A stretch of 64,000 nucleotides of DNA from Bacillus sp. EAC (lineage in GTDB: Bacteria > Bacillota > Bacilli > Bacillales > Bacillaceae_G): positions 496,001 to 560,000 of the forward strand of contig NZ_NCSY01000004.1 of NCBI RefSeq assembly GCF_002156875.1, written 5' to 3'. Below, piece after piece: positions 35,470-45,223 of this stretch (the stretch's first letter is position 1; every line of letters starts with the position of its first letter). A model generated the notes under the pieces. That model was not told where the DNA came from. It worked only from the letters and a program-made list of their open reading frames with translations, and made no database searches. Position numbers and translations under genes: made by a program.

Positions 35470-38400
35470 ATGGGGAAGAAGTTTACAAACAAAAAAATTG
35501 TAAAAAATGCTACTGCTATTACATTAGGTATAGGTTTGATTTCTAGTAGTTTTCATGCTTCATATTTTAATTCATCATCAAAGGTGAAGGCTGCCACATT
35601 CAATACGAATGCAGAGTCGATTTTAGCAAATTTAACACCTGCTCAAAGAGAGGCTTTAACACAGCTTTCGAAGGATGATCATTCTGGATTATTCTTAAAT
35701 CCTGATGTTAATATAAATAGCTCAGAAGAAGTTTCTGTTATTGTACAATTCAATCAAAAGCCACATAAAGTAGCAGTTCTAGAAGCAGCCTTAAAAGGGA
35801 ATAGCTTATCTGATAGTGAGGCTAAAAGTTTAGAAGATGCCGATCATGCAACATTTGACAAAGACTTGCAAAAGCTATCAAGCGATGATGATAAGACATA
35901 TAAAATTAGTAGGAAATATAAAAATGCTTTCAATGGAGTCTCATTAAAGGTTCCTGCAAATAAAGTTAAATCTCTTCTAAATTCAAAAGCAGTTAAAGCG
36001 ATTTATAGTAATGAAACTGTTAAAGAAGATCTTCCAGTAGAAAAAGCAGAAGATTCAACTAAAACACAAGGCCAAGGAATGGCAGACGAGCGTTCATACC
36101 TACAAATCGATAAATTACATCAAGAAGGTTATACAGGTATAGGGGTAAAGGTCGCTGTATTGGACACTGGTGTTGATTACAATCATCCGGATTTAAGAGG
36201 TGCTTATAAAGGCGGATACGATTTCGTTAGTAATGATAATGATCCAATGGAAACGACATATGAAGATTGGGTAAAAGCAGGAAAGCCGGGAGGAACCTCT
36301 GGTGCAGCGTCTTATGTAACTGAACACGGTACTCATGTTTCTGGAACGATTGTTGGACAAGGAAAAAATGAAAGTGAAGATGCAACTACTGGAATTGCTC
36401 CTGATGCTGATCTTTATGTATATCGTGTACTTGGACCTGGGGGCAGTGGAACGACGGATGGCATCTTAGCTGGAATCGATAAAGCGGTATCAGACGGAAT
36501 GGACATTATGAGTCTTTCTTTAGGTGCTAATTATAATGACCCAATGTATCCTACTAGTATTGCAATAAACAATGCAGTTTTAAATGGAGTAACAGCAGTT
36601 GTTGCAGCTGGAAATGCAGGTAATAAGATGTATACTGTAGGATCACCTGGTACAGCAGCTCTAGCATTAACAGTAGGTGCCAGCAGTGTTCCAATTACGA
36701 CACTTGGAGGAAAAGGATCGATCGACAATGTAACTGCATCATTACTTTTGATGGCAAAAGGCGCTGGGGATGATGTTTCAAATTTAAAAGGTGTAACTAA
36801 TTCAGTTGTAGATGTAAATCTAGGTGAAGCATATACTGGTAAGGATGTAAAAGGTAAAATTGTTCTAATGAGTCGTGGAACTTATACATTAGATTCTAAA
36901 ATCTCGGTCGCTAAATCACAAGGCGCTGCAGCAGTTCTTATGTATAATGACAATCCAACTGAAGGACAAATCCCAACTTTCTTAGGAGATGGTGTGAATT
37001 TTATCCCAACGTTCTCATTATCTAACGCAGATGGACTTGCTATGAAGCAAAAGCTACAATCAGGATCTGTTAACTTTACATTTACTGATATAGGTGAAGC
37101 GAAAACTCAGGGAGATACATTAGCAGACTTTAGCTCTCGCGGTCCTTCACGTGTAAACTATGATATTAAGCCAGAAATTACGGCACCAGGTGTAAGTGTA
37201 TTATCAACTGTTCCAGGCTTTATTAATAGCCCAAATGATCCGACTGACTATAAAAATGCGTATCAAAGAATGTCTGGTACATCGATGGCTACACCATTTA
37301 CGACTGGAGTCGCTGCTTTATTAAAACAAGCACAACCTGATTTACAACCAGAAGATATCAAGGCAATTTTAATGAATACTGCGGATTCATTAAGCAAGCC
37401 ATATAGTGTATTCGAGCAAGGTGCTGGACGAATTGATCCTTATAACGCAATTCATTCAACTATTGAAATTAAAGTTAAAGAAAAAACTCCAACAATTATT
37501 AATGGAAAAGAAAAACAAATTAATGAAGATACAGGTGCATTGAGCTTTGGAAATGTAGCGTTTGATGGTTCAGATTATTCTGATGCACGTTCGATTACAT
37601 TAATGAACAGAGGAGAAAAATCGAAAACATTTGATGTAAAAGTCAATTTCCAATCAAATCTGCGCGGTTCAAAAGATGCACAAGCAAACGGTGTAACTGT
37701 TCAAACAGATTCATCCATTACTCTAAAAGGGATTAGCCAAAAGAAAACAAATATTACCTTGAATATTCCAAAAACAGCAGAAAAAGGGATTTATGAAGGA
37801 TATGTAGTGTATACAAACAAAGACAATCCATCAGAAACTTACCGAGTTCCATTTGGTGTACACTACGTTGAGCAAGGGTTTAATTACTTTAAACTTTATA
37901 AAAAATCAGTGCCTGAATCACTAATTCAAAGCAGTCAAAAATGGAATCGAACAGATGCTGCTAACTTTAGCTTAAGTTCACATATGAAAACAATTGACGT
38001 CGTTATATCGGATGCAAAAACTGGTAAAGATCTTGGTATTGCTAATTCGTATGATGGAGTAGCATTTGATGAAGGTGTTGATATTCCACTTGGTTTCGTA
38101 TACTGGGGATATTACCGCCCATTTACAAATGATCCGAATAATCCAATCGGTATGAGAGATGACCAACTTGTCTTACCAAAAGCGAGACAATATGTATTAA
38201 AATTGGTTGGTACAGATGATGACGGAAAACAATATACGATCAGTCAAGATTTATTTGTAGATGGTACAAAACCAAAATGGGATGTTCATGTAGAAGGTGA
38301 AGTACCTGGAAAACAAATCGTTGAATATAAAGATGGACAAACTACAGTTGGTGTAACAGGGCATATTACAGATGATAATGTTGCGGTAAAACAAGCTGCT

Positions 38401-39645
38401 GGAATTAGTGCTGATCAGTCACAAAATCAACTTTTACATTATTATAATTCTTATTTACCAACTGGAAATTTGACAGTTGATAAAGATGGTAATGCATCTG
38501 ATGAAATTGCAATGTCACCGGATTTACAAGTATTACCTGTAAAATTTGAAGGAATGGATGAAGCGACAAATGGTAATCTCCAAAGTCAATATTTTTTCGT
38601 AAATGAGCATACGTCTTATGTATATGGTCAGCCAAATGTTCCAACAAAATATAATCGGGTAATAGCAAAGCCAGGGGACACATTTACAATGACGTTAACA
38701 GCAAATAATGTAAATAAATTAAAGAAAGCGAACTATAAGTTCTCAGATACATCAGGTACAAAAATCACAAATATTTCATTGAATTCTGAAGCACAAAAGC
38801 TTGGAGCGACACTAGACGTAAAACAAACTACTTCAGGAAGCACGATCTCATCTGATGTTACTGTTAATTTTAATGGAACTACTGGCGTAGATGGTGATAT
38901 ACCAATGGTAGATTTAACAATTCAAGTTCCTAAACCGCTTCTGCCAAGAGATGCTATATCATTTAGTCCACTAAGTGCATTTAGTAGCCAAGTTACATCA
39001 ACGTTTACAAATGTAGATAATGTAACTTCAAATCCTTTTACAAACTTGGCACCAATCATGATCTTAAATGATCAAACTGAATTTGTAGGCTATATTCATG
39101 CAGAAGGATTTAAAAATGCTCAAGGTAATCTTGATTCTACAAAAGATTACTCAAAGAGTTCACCAACTTTAACAGTAATTGATAGTAATGGAAAAGTAGT
39201 AAAAACAAATATCGTCGCAAAAAATGGATCGTTTGATATTACAGGTATGGATCCATCAAAAGATGATTATACGTTAATCCAAGATATTCCAGGTCATTTT
39301 ACAACGTATTACTCAAAAATTAATGCTCATTTTGATCTAGATGATGAATTATATGGTGTATCTTATAGAGTAGGTGTAGAAAGTACTCCATATGCAACTG
39401 CTGGAGATGTAAACAAAGACGACGTAATCGATGTGATGGACGCATTAGCGATCCAAACATATTGGGGTACAAATAAACGTAGTGCAGATATTAACTTCGA
39501 CGGTACGGTCGATGCGAAGGACTTGGCATTTGTTGAAAAGAATTACTTAATGCAAAACCCTTGGATCCCAGCTCCTCCAAAACCAATTAAAAAGTATAAA
39601 GGAAGTACTTTAGAATCAGTTAAGAGTCAATTAGGTATACAATAA
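35470..39645 (+). CDS. Secreted Vpr-like subtilase 2 with dockerin-like C-terminus
   Basis: 1391 aa from the ATG at 35470, which has CAGGAGGA 7 nt upstream (the frame is open from 35410). Same plan as subtilase 1: signal peptide (1-44), I9 prodomain (~90-180), S8 with Asp232 (VLDTGVDYNHPDL), His286 (EHGTHVSGT) and Ser605 (SGTSMATPFTTG), PA insert, Fn3-like and beta domains, dockerin repeats at ~1310-1360 (GDVNKDDVIDVMDALAI, DINFDGTVDAKDLAFV). Stretches such as GGYDFV, NDNDPMETTY and DWVKAGKPG are identical to subtilase 1, so it is a tandem duplication that has since diverged, mostly in the C-terminal half. Confidence 0.92.
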   Translation: MGKKFTNKKIVKNATAITLGIGLISSSFHASYFNSSSKVKAATFNTNAESILANLTPAQREALTQLSKDDHSGLFLNPDVNINSSEEVSVIVQFNQKPHKVAVLEAALKGNSLSDSEAKSLEDADHATFDKDLQKLSSDDDKTYKISRKYKNAFNGVSLKVPANKVKSLLNSKAVKAIYSNETVKEDLPVEKAEDSTKTQGQGMADERSYLQIDKLHQEGYTGIGVKVAVLDTGVDYNHPDLRGAYKGGYDFVSNDNDPMETTYEDWVKAGKPGGTSGAASYVTEHGTHVSGTIVGQGKNESEDATTGIAPDADLYVYRVLGPGGSGTTDGILAGIDKAVSDGMDIMSLSLGANYNDPMYPTSIAINNAVLNGVTAVVAAGNAGNKMYTVGSPGTAALALTVGASSVPITTLGGKGSIDNVTASLLLMAKGAGDDVSNLKGVTNSVVDVNLGEAYTGKDVKGKIVLMSRGTYTLDSKISVAKSQGAAAVLMYNDNPTEGQIPTFLGDGVNFIPTFSLSNADGLAMKQKLQSGSVNFTFTDIGEAKTQGDTLADFSSRGPSRVNYDIKPEITAPGVSVLSTVPGFINSPNDPTDYKNAYQRMSGTSMATPFTTGVAALLKQAQPDLQPEDIKAILMNTADSLSKPYSVFEQGAGRIDPYNAIHSTIEIKVKEKTPTIINGKEKQINEDTGALSFGNVAFDGSDYSDARSITLMNRGEKSKTFDVKVNFQSNLRGSKDAQANGVTVQTDSSITLKGISQKKTNITLNIPKTAEKGIYEGYVVYTNKDNPSETYRVPFGVHYVEQGFNYFKLYKKSVPESLIQSSQKWNRTDAANFSLSSHMKTIDVVISDAKTGKDLGIANSYDGVAFDEGVDIPLGFVYWGYYRPFTNDPNNPIGMRDDQLVLPKARQYVLKLVGTDDDGKQYTISQDLFVDGTKPKWDVHVEGEVPGKQIVEYKDGQTTVGVTGHITDDNVAVKQAAGISADQSQNQLLHYYNSYLPTGNLTVDKDGNASDEIAMSPDLQVLPVKFEGMDEATNGNLQSQYFFVNEHTSYVYGQPNVPTKYNRVIAKPGDTFTMTLTANNVNKLKKANYKFSDTSGTKITNISLNSEAQKLGATLDVKQTTSGSTISSDVTVNFNGTTGVDGDIPMVDLTIQVPKPLLPRDAISFSPLSAFSSQVTSTFTNVDNVTSNPFTNLAPIMILNDQTEFVGYIHAEGFKNAQGNLDSTKDYSKSSPTLTVIDSNGKVVKTNIVAKNGSFDITGMDPSKDDYTLIQDIPGHFTTYYSKINAHFDLDDELYGVSYRVGVESTPYATAGDVNKDDVIDVMDALAIQTYWGTNKRSADINFDGTVDAKDLAFVEKNYLMQNPWIPAPPKPIKKYKGSTLESVKSQLGIQ

Positions 39646-39649
39646 AAGC

Positions 39650-39682
39650 AAGCCTGTTCTCGTTGCAAGAGAACAGGCTTTT
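39650..39682 (+). terminator. Terminator after subtilase 2
   Basis: Perfect 12-bp stem AAGCCTGTTCTC / GAGAACAGGCTT with loop GTTGCAA, followed by a short TT. Confidence 0.85.
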
Positions 39683-39730
39683 CAATACTTATCGTTTAAC
39701 CTAAAAAAAAAGACTATATTCAACCTGAAA

Positions 39731-39749
39731 ATTAGTATAGAATACTAAT
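39731..39749. promoter_or_regulatory. Palindrome in the LysR-1 promoter region
   Basis: ATTAGTAT-AGA-ATACTAAT, a perfect 8-bp inverted repeat 24 nt before the start codon. It overlaps where a -10 would lie, so it suits an autoregulatory operator. Confidence 0.5.
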
Positions 39750-39772
39750 AATGTAGTAAGAAGGAGAATAGT

Positions 39773-40705
39773 ATGAGTTTCAACAGTACGAATATTTACA
39801 GCATGAATATACAAAAATTAGAGTATCTAGTTGAAGTTGCTAAAACTGGTTCCTTCTCGATTGCTTCACAAAATCTATTTGTAAGTCAGTCCGCTATTAG
39901 TCAATCAATTATTAGTATTGAAAAAAAATTAGGGATAAAATTATTCGAGCGATCAAGAGGAGGAAATAATGCAATTCCAACAATTGATGGCAAACAAATT
40001 ATTCCTATAGCGAATGAAATCGTTTTAAAATATCAAGAACTAATCCATAAAGCCCAATTAATTAATAATAATATGACTGGCAATTTAAAAATATCGACAG
40101 TTCCAGGTTTTATTGAACAACTATTAAGCCCAATTTCTACAATTAAGGAAGAATATCCTAATATCACGATTGATATCTTTCAAAAACCGGGACAAGAAAT
40201 TATTGAGGATGTATTAGAAGGCCGCAGTGATATAGGGATCGTACCTTTTATAAAACATTTACTAGAAAATAATGAACACTTAATTTATCATAAGTTATTT
40301 GAAGGTAAAATGAAATTATTAGTAAGTAAAAAGTCTTCATTAGCAAAAAAATCATTTGTTACGCCACAACAAATCGTTAAAGAAACACTTCTTAGCTATA
40401 ACGGTGAATATATGCGATGGTTTAAACATAATTTCTATAAAAAGTTTGGCGTAATGAAGGAATTATTTAACTCAACAAATATTGATGCATTATGGAAAGC
40501 GACTGATGATAACTTAGGTGTCTTGTTTGTTCCTTGGTTTCCTGACGTTAACTACAACATTGGTGAAAATCTTAAGCTGTTAGATATTAAAGATTACGAG
40601 GAGATACAAATTCAATATGTTTGGATTATGTCTAGTAAAAAACATTATTCAACTATGATAGAAGATTATATAACGATTTTAAAAGAAGAATTAAATGCAA
40701 AATGA
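39773..40705 (+). CDS. LysR-family transcriptional regulator 1
   Basis: 310 aa. Winged HTH at the N-terminus (KLEYLVEVAKTGSFSIASQ, VSQSAISQSIISIEKKLGIKLFERS), then an effector domain of two lobes (GNLKISTVPGFIEQLLSPI onward). Start at 39773 has AAGGAG 7 nt upstream. Its HTH resembles those of the two other LysR genes here (40841 and 52027), but the rest is more distant. It sits at the left edge of the alkyl-sulfate island, convergent with LysR-2. Targets unknown; the subtilases or the island are both possible. Confidence 0.85.
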   Translation: MSFNSTNIYSMNIQKLEYLVEVAKTGSFSIASQNLFVSQSAISQSIISIEKKLGIKLFERSRGGNNAIPTIDGKQIIPIANEIVLKYQELIHKAQLINNNMTGNLKISTVPGFIEQLLSPISTIKEEYPNITIDIFQKPGQEIIEDVLEGRSDIGIVPFIKHLLENNEHLIYHKLFEGKMKLLVSKKSSLAKKSFVTPQQIVKETLLSYNGEYMRWFKHNFYKKFGVMKELFNSTNIDALWKATDDNLGVLFVPWFPDVNYNIGENLKLLDIKDYEEIQIQYVWIMSSKKHYSTMIEDYITILKEELNAK

Positions 40706-40715
40706 TATTGTGAAG

Positions 40716-40750
40716 AAGTGGATGAATATTTTCATCCACTTTTATTTTTC
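40716..40750 (+). terminator. Terminator between the convergent LysR genes
   Basis: AAGTGGATGAA / TTCATCCACTT stem with loop TATT, then TTATTTTT. Confidence 0.85.
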
Positions 40751-40840
40751 AGTCAAAGCTAGTGCATAATGAAATGCTTGTTTTATTTTGGAAAAGACAC
40801 GTAAAGCAACTACTGTCAATTGAATTTATGCTTACTATTC

Positions 40841-41749
40841 TTAATTTATATAATATTGTAATTCAGATTTAATAAACTGGACTAAGTGTTTCTCTATTTT
40901 TGAAGGAGTTCTATTCTTAGTTTGAATAATTCCAAGTGTTACATTAATAGGTTCATAGTTGATAATATCAACTTCTACAATTTTGCCTTCTAGAACAAAA
41001 GGGTTACTTTTAGTGGCAAAATCTGGGGCAAATCCAATGGCTGATCCATTTGCGATTAATCTTGCAATTTCTTCGGTTTGATTTGAAGAAAAAAGGATAT
41101 TCAATTTTCCAAAAGCAACTTGAAAATTAGTAATAAACCATTTAATATAATCGCCATTATATAAGACTACTGTCTGCTGTAAGATTTCCTCTGGTGTTAT
41201 TTTTTTCTTTTTGGCGAAAGGCGAATCGCTACTTACGTAAACCTTTAGGGTTCCATCAAGGATACTTTCGAAATTTAAATGCTCAATATTTTTTTTAATA
41301 TCTTCATATATGCAGATCAGACCAATTTCAGCTTTATTCTGTTGAACCGATTCAACCGTCAGCTCAGTAATATTTTCTGAAATCTCTATCGTTAAATTTG
41401 AATATAAATTTTTAAATTCCATTAATGGTTTTAATAGATAAGTAATAAAAGCAGGTATTGTAGAAACTCTGAGATTTCCAGTATGTATATCTAAGATGTT
41501 TCTAGCCTCTTCGATCAATTCATCATATTTTAACAAAACTTCATTTGCTTTTTTTACAATTTTAGAACCTTCATATGATTGAACAACCCCATAACGAGTG
41601 CGATCGAAAATCTTTATACCTAATTCATCTTCTATTTTTTTTATATCTTGACTAATACCAGATTGACTAATATGAAGATTCTGGCCAGCTATCGAAAAAG
41701 AGCCCGTTTTAGCAACTTCAGAAAGAATCTTTAATTTTTGTATGTGCAT
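40841..41749 (-). CDS. LysR-family regulator 2, divergent from the aldehyde dehydrogenase operon
   Basis: 302 aa. HTH: KLKILSEVAKTGSFSIAGQ and ISQSGISQDIKKIEDELGIKIFDR. Effector domain includes GNLRVSTIPAFITYLLKPLMEF and VVLYNGDYIKWFITNFQVAFGKLNI-type stretches nearly shared with LysR-3 at 52027. Divergence from the first catabolic gene, with a 453-bp gap holding repeats and a cre-like site, is the classical LysR arrangement. In Pseudomonas the alkyl-sulfatase gene sdsA is controlled by a LysR protein, SdsB; the same logic is inferred here. The effector may be a fatty alcohol, fatty acid or alkyl sulfate. Confidence 0.87.
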   Translation of the reverse strand: MHIQKLKILSEVAKTGSFSIAGQNLHISQSGISQDIKKIEDELGIKIFDRTRYGVVQSYEGSKIVKKANEVLLKYDELIEEARNILDIHTGNLRVSTIPAFITYLLKPLMEFKNLYSNLTIEISENITELTVESVQQNKAEIGLICIYEDIKKNIEHLNFESILDGTLKVYVSSDSPFAKKKKITPEEILQQTVVLYNGDYIKWFITNFQVAFGKLNILFSSNQTEEIARLIANGSAIGFAPDFATKSNPFVLEGKIVEVDIINYEPINVTLGIIQTKNRTPSKIEKHLVQFIKSELQYYIN

Positions 41750-42202
41750 AGGATGACCACCTTATTAGATAGATTACTATAGTAGAAATTCGTTTTGAGG
41801 ATCATAAAATCCTCCAATTTTAGATATTAGTAATTGTGAACTAGATATTACAAACCTTAATTTTACTAAGTATTTGTGAAGTTATACAATTAGTTCAGAT
41901 AATTCTTAATTTTTTAAATTATAAAAAATCTAACATTAACTTTCACCTGTTTTATAGTTTGAAAATTATTTTTGTGTATTTTGCAAGCGTTTTCTTGGGT
42001 GTAAGAGTGAGTGGGACAGGTCATTTTAAGTTATCTTACTTCTATTAAAAAAGGGAATGAAAATGATCGGTGACCTAGTAGCGTTAAAGCTTAATGATTC
42101 ACTTTTTTACTAAATAAGAGGTAAGGCCAATTCGAAGGAAAAGGTGTTACTATAAATCCTATTTATTTAATTTTTATAAAACTATTTCTAGGAGGTTTTT
42201 AA
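41750..42202. promoter_or_regulatory. Divergent control region LysR-2 / aldehyde dehydrogenase
   Basis: 453 bp. It has direct repeats TAGATATTA at 41821 and 41842 (21 nt apart), the 16-mer TTAATTTTTTAAATTA at 41906-41921, a cre-like site at 41982-41995, and an imperfect inverted repeat (AGGTCATTTT / AAAATG..TGACCT) across about 42018-42073. No gene seen. Confidence 0.55.
41982..41995. promoter_or_regulatory. Putative CcpA (cre) site
   Basis: TGCAAGCGTTTTCT, which fits TGNAANCGNTNNCW. The identical 14-mer occurs at 53170-53183 before the second sulfatase. Suggests carbon catabolite control of the island. Confidence 0.65.
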
Positions 42203-43720
42203 ATGCAAACGACTGTAAAAGTATTGGAATTTCCGCTTTATATTGATGGTAAATGGACACCTGCAAAAAGTGGTGAAACATTCAGCGTGAAAAATCCTGC
42301 GACTGGAGAAGTTATCGCCAAGGTCGCTAAAGCAGGAAAAGAAGATACTGAAGCTGCAATTGCTTCTGCACGTAAAGCTTTTGATTCAGGAGTATGGTCA
42401 AAAAAATCACCACAAGAAAGAGCTCAAATCTTAATTAATTTCGGGAATAAGATTGTCGAACATTCTCAGGAACTTGCATTCTTAGAAGCTATTAGCTCAG
42501 GTGCAACTGTTCGACGAATTTCAAATTTAGATATCTTATATTTAGTGGATCTGCTTCAACAAACAGCAAAGTTTACTGTTGAGTATCCATTTGTGGAGTC
42601 TCTACCAGTATTACCTTTTCCAGGACCTAGCAATAATCAGGTATGGCGAGAAGGGATTGGTGTCGTAGCTGCGATTACACCTTGGAATCTTCCAATGCTT
42701 TTAGCAATGTGGAAAATTGCGCCTGCACTAGCAATGGGGAATTCTATTGTTATTAAACCAGCTTCAAATACACCTCTTTCTACGTTGAAATTAGCAGAAA
42801 TAGCTACTGAGGCTGGAATTCCAGCGGGTGTATTCAATGTTGTTTCAGGACCTGGAGCTACGGTAGGAGAAGTGCTTGCTACTCATCCTCAAGTTGATAA
42901 AATCGCCTTTACGGGATCAACAGAGGTGGGACGACGAATTATGCAATTAGCATCAGGAACTGTAAAACGCGTTACGCTTGAATTAGGTGGAAAGTCACCT
43001 TCAATCGTTTTACCAGATGCTGATCTAGATATTACAGTACCAGGTAGTTTATTTGGCTTCTGTCTTCATTCGGGACAACTTTGCGAGTCTGGCACACGAC
43101 TATTAGTACATGATTCGATTTATGATGAAGTGGTTGATCGCTTAGCAAAATTGGCTTCTTCAATTACAATTGGAAACCAACTTGATATGGCGAATGGAAT
43201 GGGGCCAATGGCTTCTCAGCAGCAACTTGACACGGTATTATCCTATGTTGAGACTGGGATTCAAGAAGGTGCTCGCTTAGTATGTGGTGGAAAGCGTTTA
43301 ACAGGAGAAGGCTATGACCATGGCTATTTCATTGAACCTACTATCTTCGCAGATGTGGACAATAAAATGAAGATTGCTCAAGAAGAGATTTTTGGTCCTG
43401 TCCTTTGCGTAATTCGTTACTCTACGATTGAAGAAGCAATCGAAATAGCGAATGACTCAATTTTTGGATTAGCAGCTGGTATTTGGTCAAAAGATGTTAA
43501 CAAAGCCCTTAAAATTTCACGTGAATTAAAAGCAGGTACAGTTTGGATTAATGACTGGCACATGTTGAGAAGTGACGCACCATTTGGTGGATATAAGCAA
43601 AGTGGTTTTGGGAGAGAACTTGGCCGTTATGCATTAGATGAGTACACGCAAGTAAAGCATGTTCATTGCTCACTTACTCCTGAACTAAGCCAAAAACCTT
43701 GGTACGGTATCTTATTATAA
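42203..43720 (+). CDS. NAD(P)-dependent aldehyde dehydrogenase
   Basis: 505 aa, full-length ALDH superfamily. Cofactor motifs AAITPWNLPMLLAMWKIAPA and FTGSTEVGRR; catalytic Glu260 (TLELGGKSP) and Cys294 (SGQLCESGTR); EEIFGPVLCV and GFGRELG near the C-terminus. AGGAGG site upstream. It is the first gene of a co-oriented set with an Fe-alcohol dehydrogenase, an acyl-CoA ligase and an alkyl sulfatase. The likely task is therefore oxidation of a fatty aldehyde (for example dodecanal) to the fatty acid. Substrate is inferred from neighbours only. Confidence 0.9.
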   Translation: MQTTVKVLEFPLYIDGKWTPAKSGETFSVKNPATGEVIAKVAKAGKEDTEAAIASARKAFDSGVWSKKSPQERAQILINFGNKIVEHSQELAFLEAISSGATVRRISNLDILYLVDLLQQTAKFTVEYPFVESLPVLPFPGPSNNQVWREGIGVVAAITPWNLPMLLAMWKIAPALAMGNSIVIKPASNTPLSTLKLAEIATEAGIPAGVFNVVSGPGATVGEVLATHPQVDKIAFTGSTEVGRRIMQLASGTVKRVTLELGGKSPSIVLPDADLDITVPGSLFGFCLHSGQLCESGTRLLVHDSIYDEVVDRLAKLASSITIGNQLDMANGMGPMASQQQLDTVLSYVETGIQEGARLVCGGKRLTGEGYDHGYFIEPTIFADVDNKMKIAQEEIFGPVLCVIRYSTIEEAIEIANDSIFGLAAGIWSKDVNKALKISRELKAGTVWINDWHMLRSDAPFGGYKQSGFGRELGRYALDEYTQVKHVHCSLTPELSQKPWYGILL

Positions 43721-43811
43721 AATAACTAGATTTAAAAGTTACGATTATAAAATAGTAGATTAATTCAGTATGAGTTATAAAAAACAATAATAGAAAAGAG
43801 AAGGTGATCCC

Positions 43812-45020
43812 ATGATAACGTCATTTTTTCAGTTTTCGGTTCGTACAGTTGTAAACAGTGGGGCTGGAGCTCGCTCAATGTTACCAGAAATGATTAAAGG
43901 ACTTGGTGGTAAAAGAGCAGTTCTTTACGTTGATAAAGGAATAACTCAAGCAGGAATTACAGATAAAATTAAGGAACTATTTGAAGCTATACCTAGTGCA
44001 GTACAGCTAGTAGGGGTTTTTGAAGACATTGAACAGGATGCAAAAGGTGAAATCATAAATCGTGGAGCTAAGTTCTTTAAAGAATGTAATGGAGATTCAT
44101 TGATTGCTGTTGGTGGAGGAAGTGTTTTAGACACAGTTAAAGCAATTAAATGGATGATTCATAATAAAGTACATGATATTCGTGAAGAACTTCTTGTTGG
44201 TAATGTGATGGAATTTTGGCCAAAAGCGCAGTATATTCCAATTCCACACGTTGCAATTGCAACGACAGCGGGAACTGGTGCGGAAGTGTCTCCAATCGCT
44301 GTAGTATTTAATGAAAAGGTAGGAATTAAAACGAACATCCTAAATACATTCATTAGTCCTGATATGGCGATTTTAGACCCGGAGCTTACAGTTGGCTTAC
44401 CACCAAAAATTACAGCATTTACAGGATTTGATGCATTAACACATGCAATTGAGGCTTATTTCTCACCTCAGTCTAATCCAATGACAGATGCATATGCACT
44501 TCAAGCGATTCGTATGATTGTAGATAATTTACCTACTGCAGTTCATGAAGGGCATAACCTTGCTTCACGATCGAATATGTTAACGGCTAGTTCGATGGCA
44601 ATTTCTGCGTTTAGTCTTTCTGTTAATGCGATTCCAGTTCATAATATAGCACACGTATTTGGTGCAAAATTCGGAATTCCACACGGACTAGCAAATGCAG
44701 TGTTATTACCAAATGTAATGGAATCACTTGCACCATTTTATTTAAAACGAATTCATGGCTTTGCGGAAGCGCTAGGTCTAAAGGATTTACCTGAAAAACC
44801 AGAAGAGTGCCTTGCGGAAGTTGTATTATTCATCCGTAATCTACGTGAAAAAGTCGGTCTTCCTAGTACATTCGCTGATTTTGAGGTGAATGTCGATAAT
44901 ATGGCTTACATTGTAGCGATGGTTCATAGCGATCCATGTGGAATATTCTTCAAAATTCCGCCTGAAGTTATTGCAAAAGTTTCCAATGAAGTAGCGGGCT
45001 CTGGCGTAGTTATTTCATAA
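43812..45020 (+). CDS. Iron-containing (group III) alcohol dehydrogenase
   Basis: 402 aa. NAD-binding AVGGGSVLDTVKAIKW; TTAGTGAEVSPIAVV; metal-ligand region DALTHAIEAYFSP, HNIAHVFGAKFGIPHGLANAVLLP and a later His-rich part, all as in Fe-ADHs. Preceded by AGAAGGTGAT. Sits between the aldehyde dehydrogenase and the acyl-CoA ligase, so it should oxidise the primary alcohol set free by the alkyl sulfatase. A weak hairpin after its stop may lower but not stop transcription into the ligase. Confidence 0.9.
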   Translation: MITSFFQFSVRTVVNSGAGARSMLPEMIKGLGGKRAVLYVDKGITQAGITDKIKELFEAIPSAVQLVGVFEDIEQDAKGEIINRGAKFFKECNGDSLIAVGGGSVLDTVKAIKWMIHNKVHDIREELLVGNVMEFWPKAQYIPIPHVAIATTAGTGAEVSPIAVVFNEKVGIKTNILNTFISPDMAILDPELTVGLPPKITAFTGFDALTHAIEAYFSPQSNPMTDAYALQAIRMIVDNLPTAVHEGHNLASRSNMLTASSMAISAFSLSVNAIPVHNIAHVFGAKFGIPHGLANAVLLPNVMESLAPFYLKRIHGFAEALGLKDLPEKPEECLAEVVLFIRNLREKVGLPSTFADFEVNVDNMAYIVAMVHSDPCGIFFKIPPEVIAKVSNEVAGSGVVIS

Positions 45021-45037
45021 TTTTAATTATAGTTAGC

Positions 45038-45065
45038 AGGCACCTTCAAATAATTGATGGTGCCT
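45038..45065 (+). terminator. Hairpin after the alcohol dehydrogenase; weak terminator or attenuator
   Basis: AGGCACC / GGTGCCT with a 14-nt loop and no real T-run (CAATTATATTC). Confidence 0.45.
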
Positions 45066-45223
45066 CAATTATATTCAAAATTTATTAATAAAATAGGAAG
45101 AAATAATCTTACTAATCTATCTCTTGTTTTATTAATAGAATTTCAGTCAATCTCACTTAATTCAGTATTTTGCTGGATTGTGGTCTATAAAAGTATGTAT
45201 TTATTAGTAGGAGGAAAATAGTA

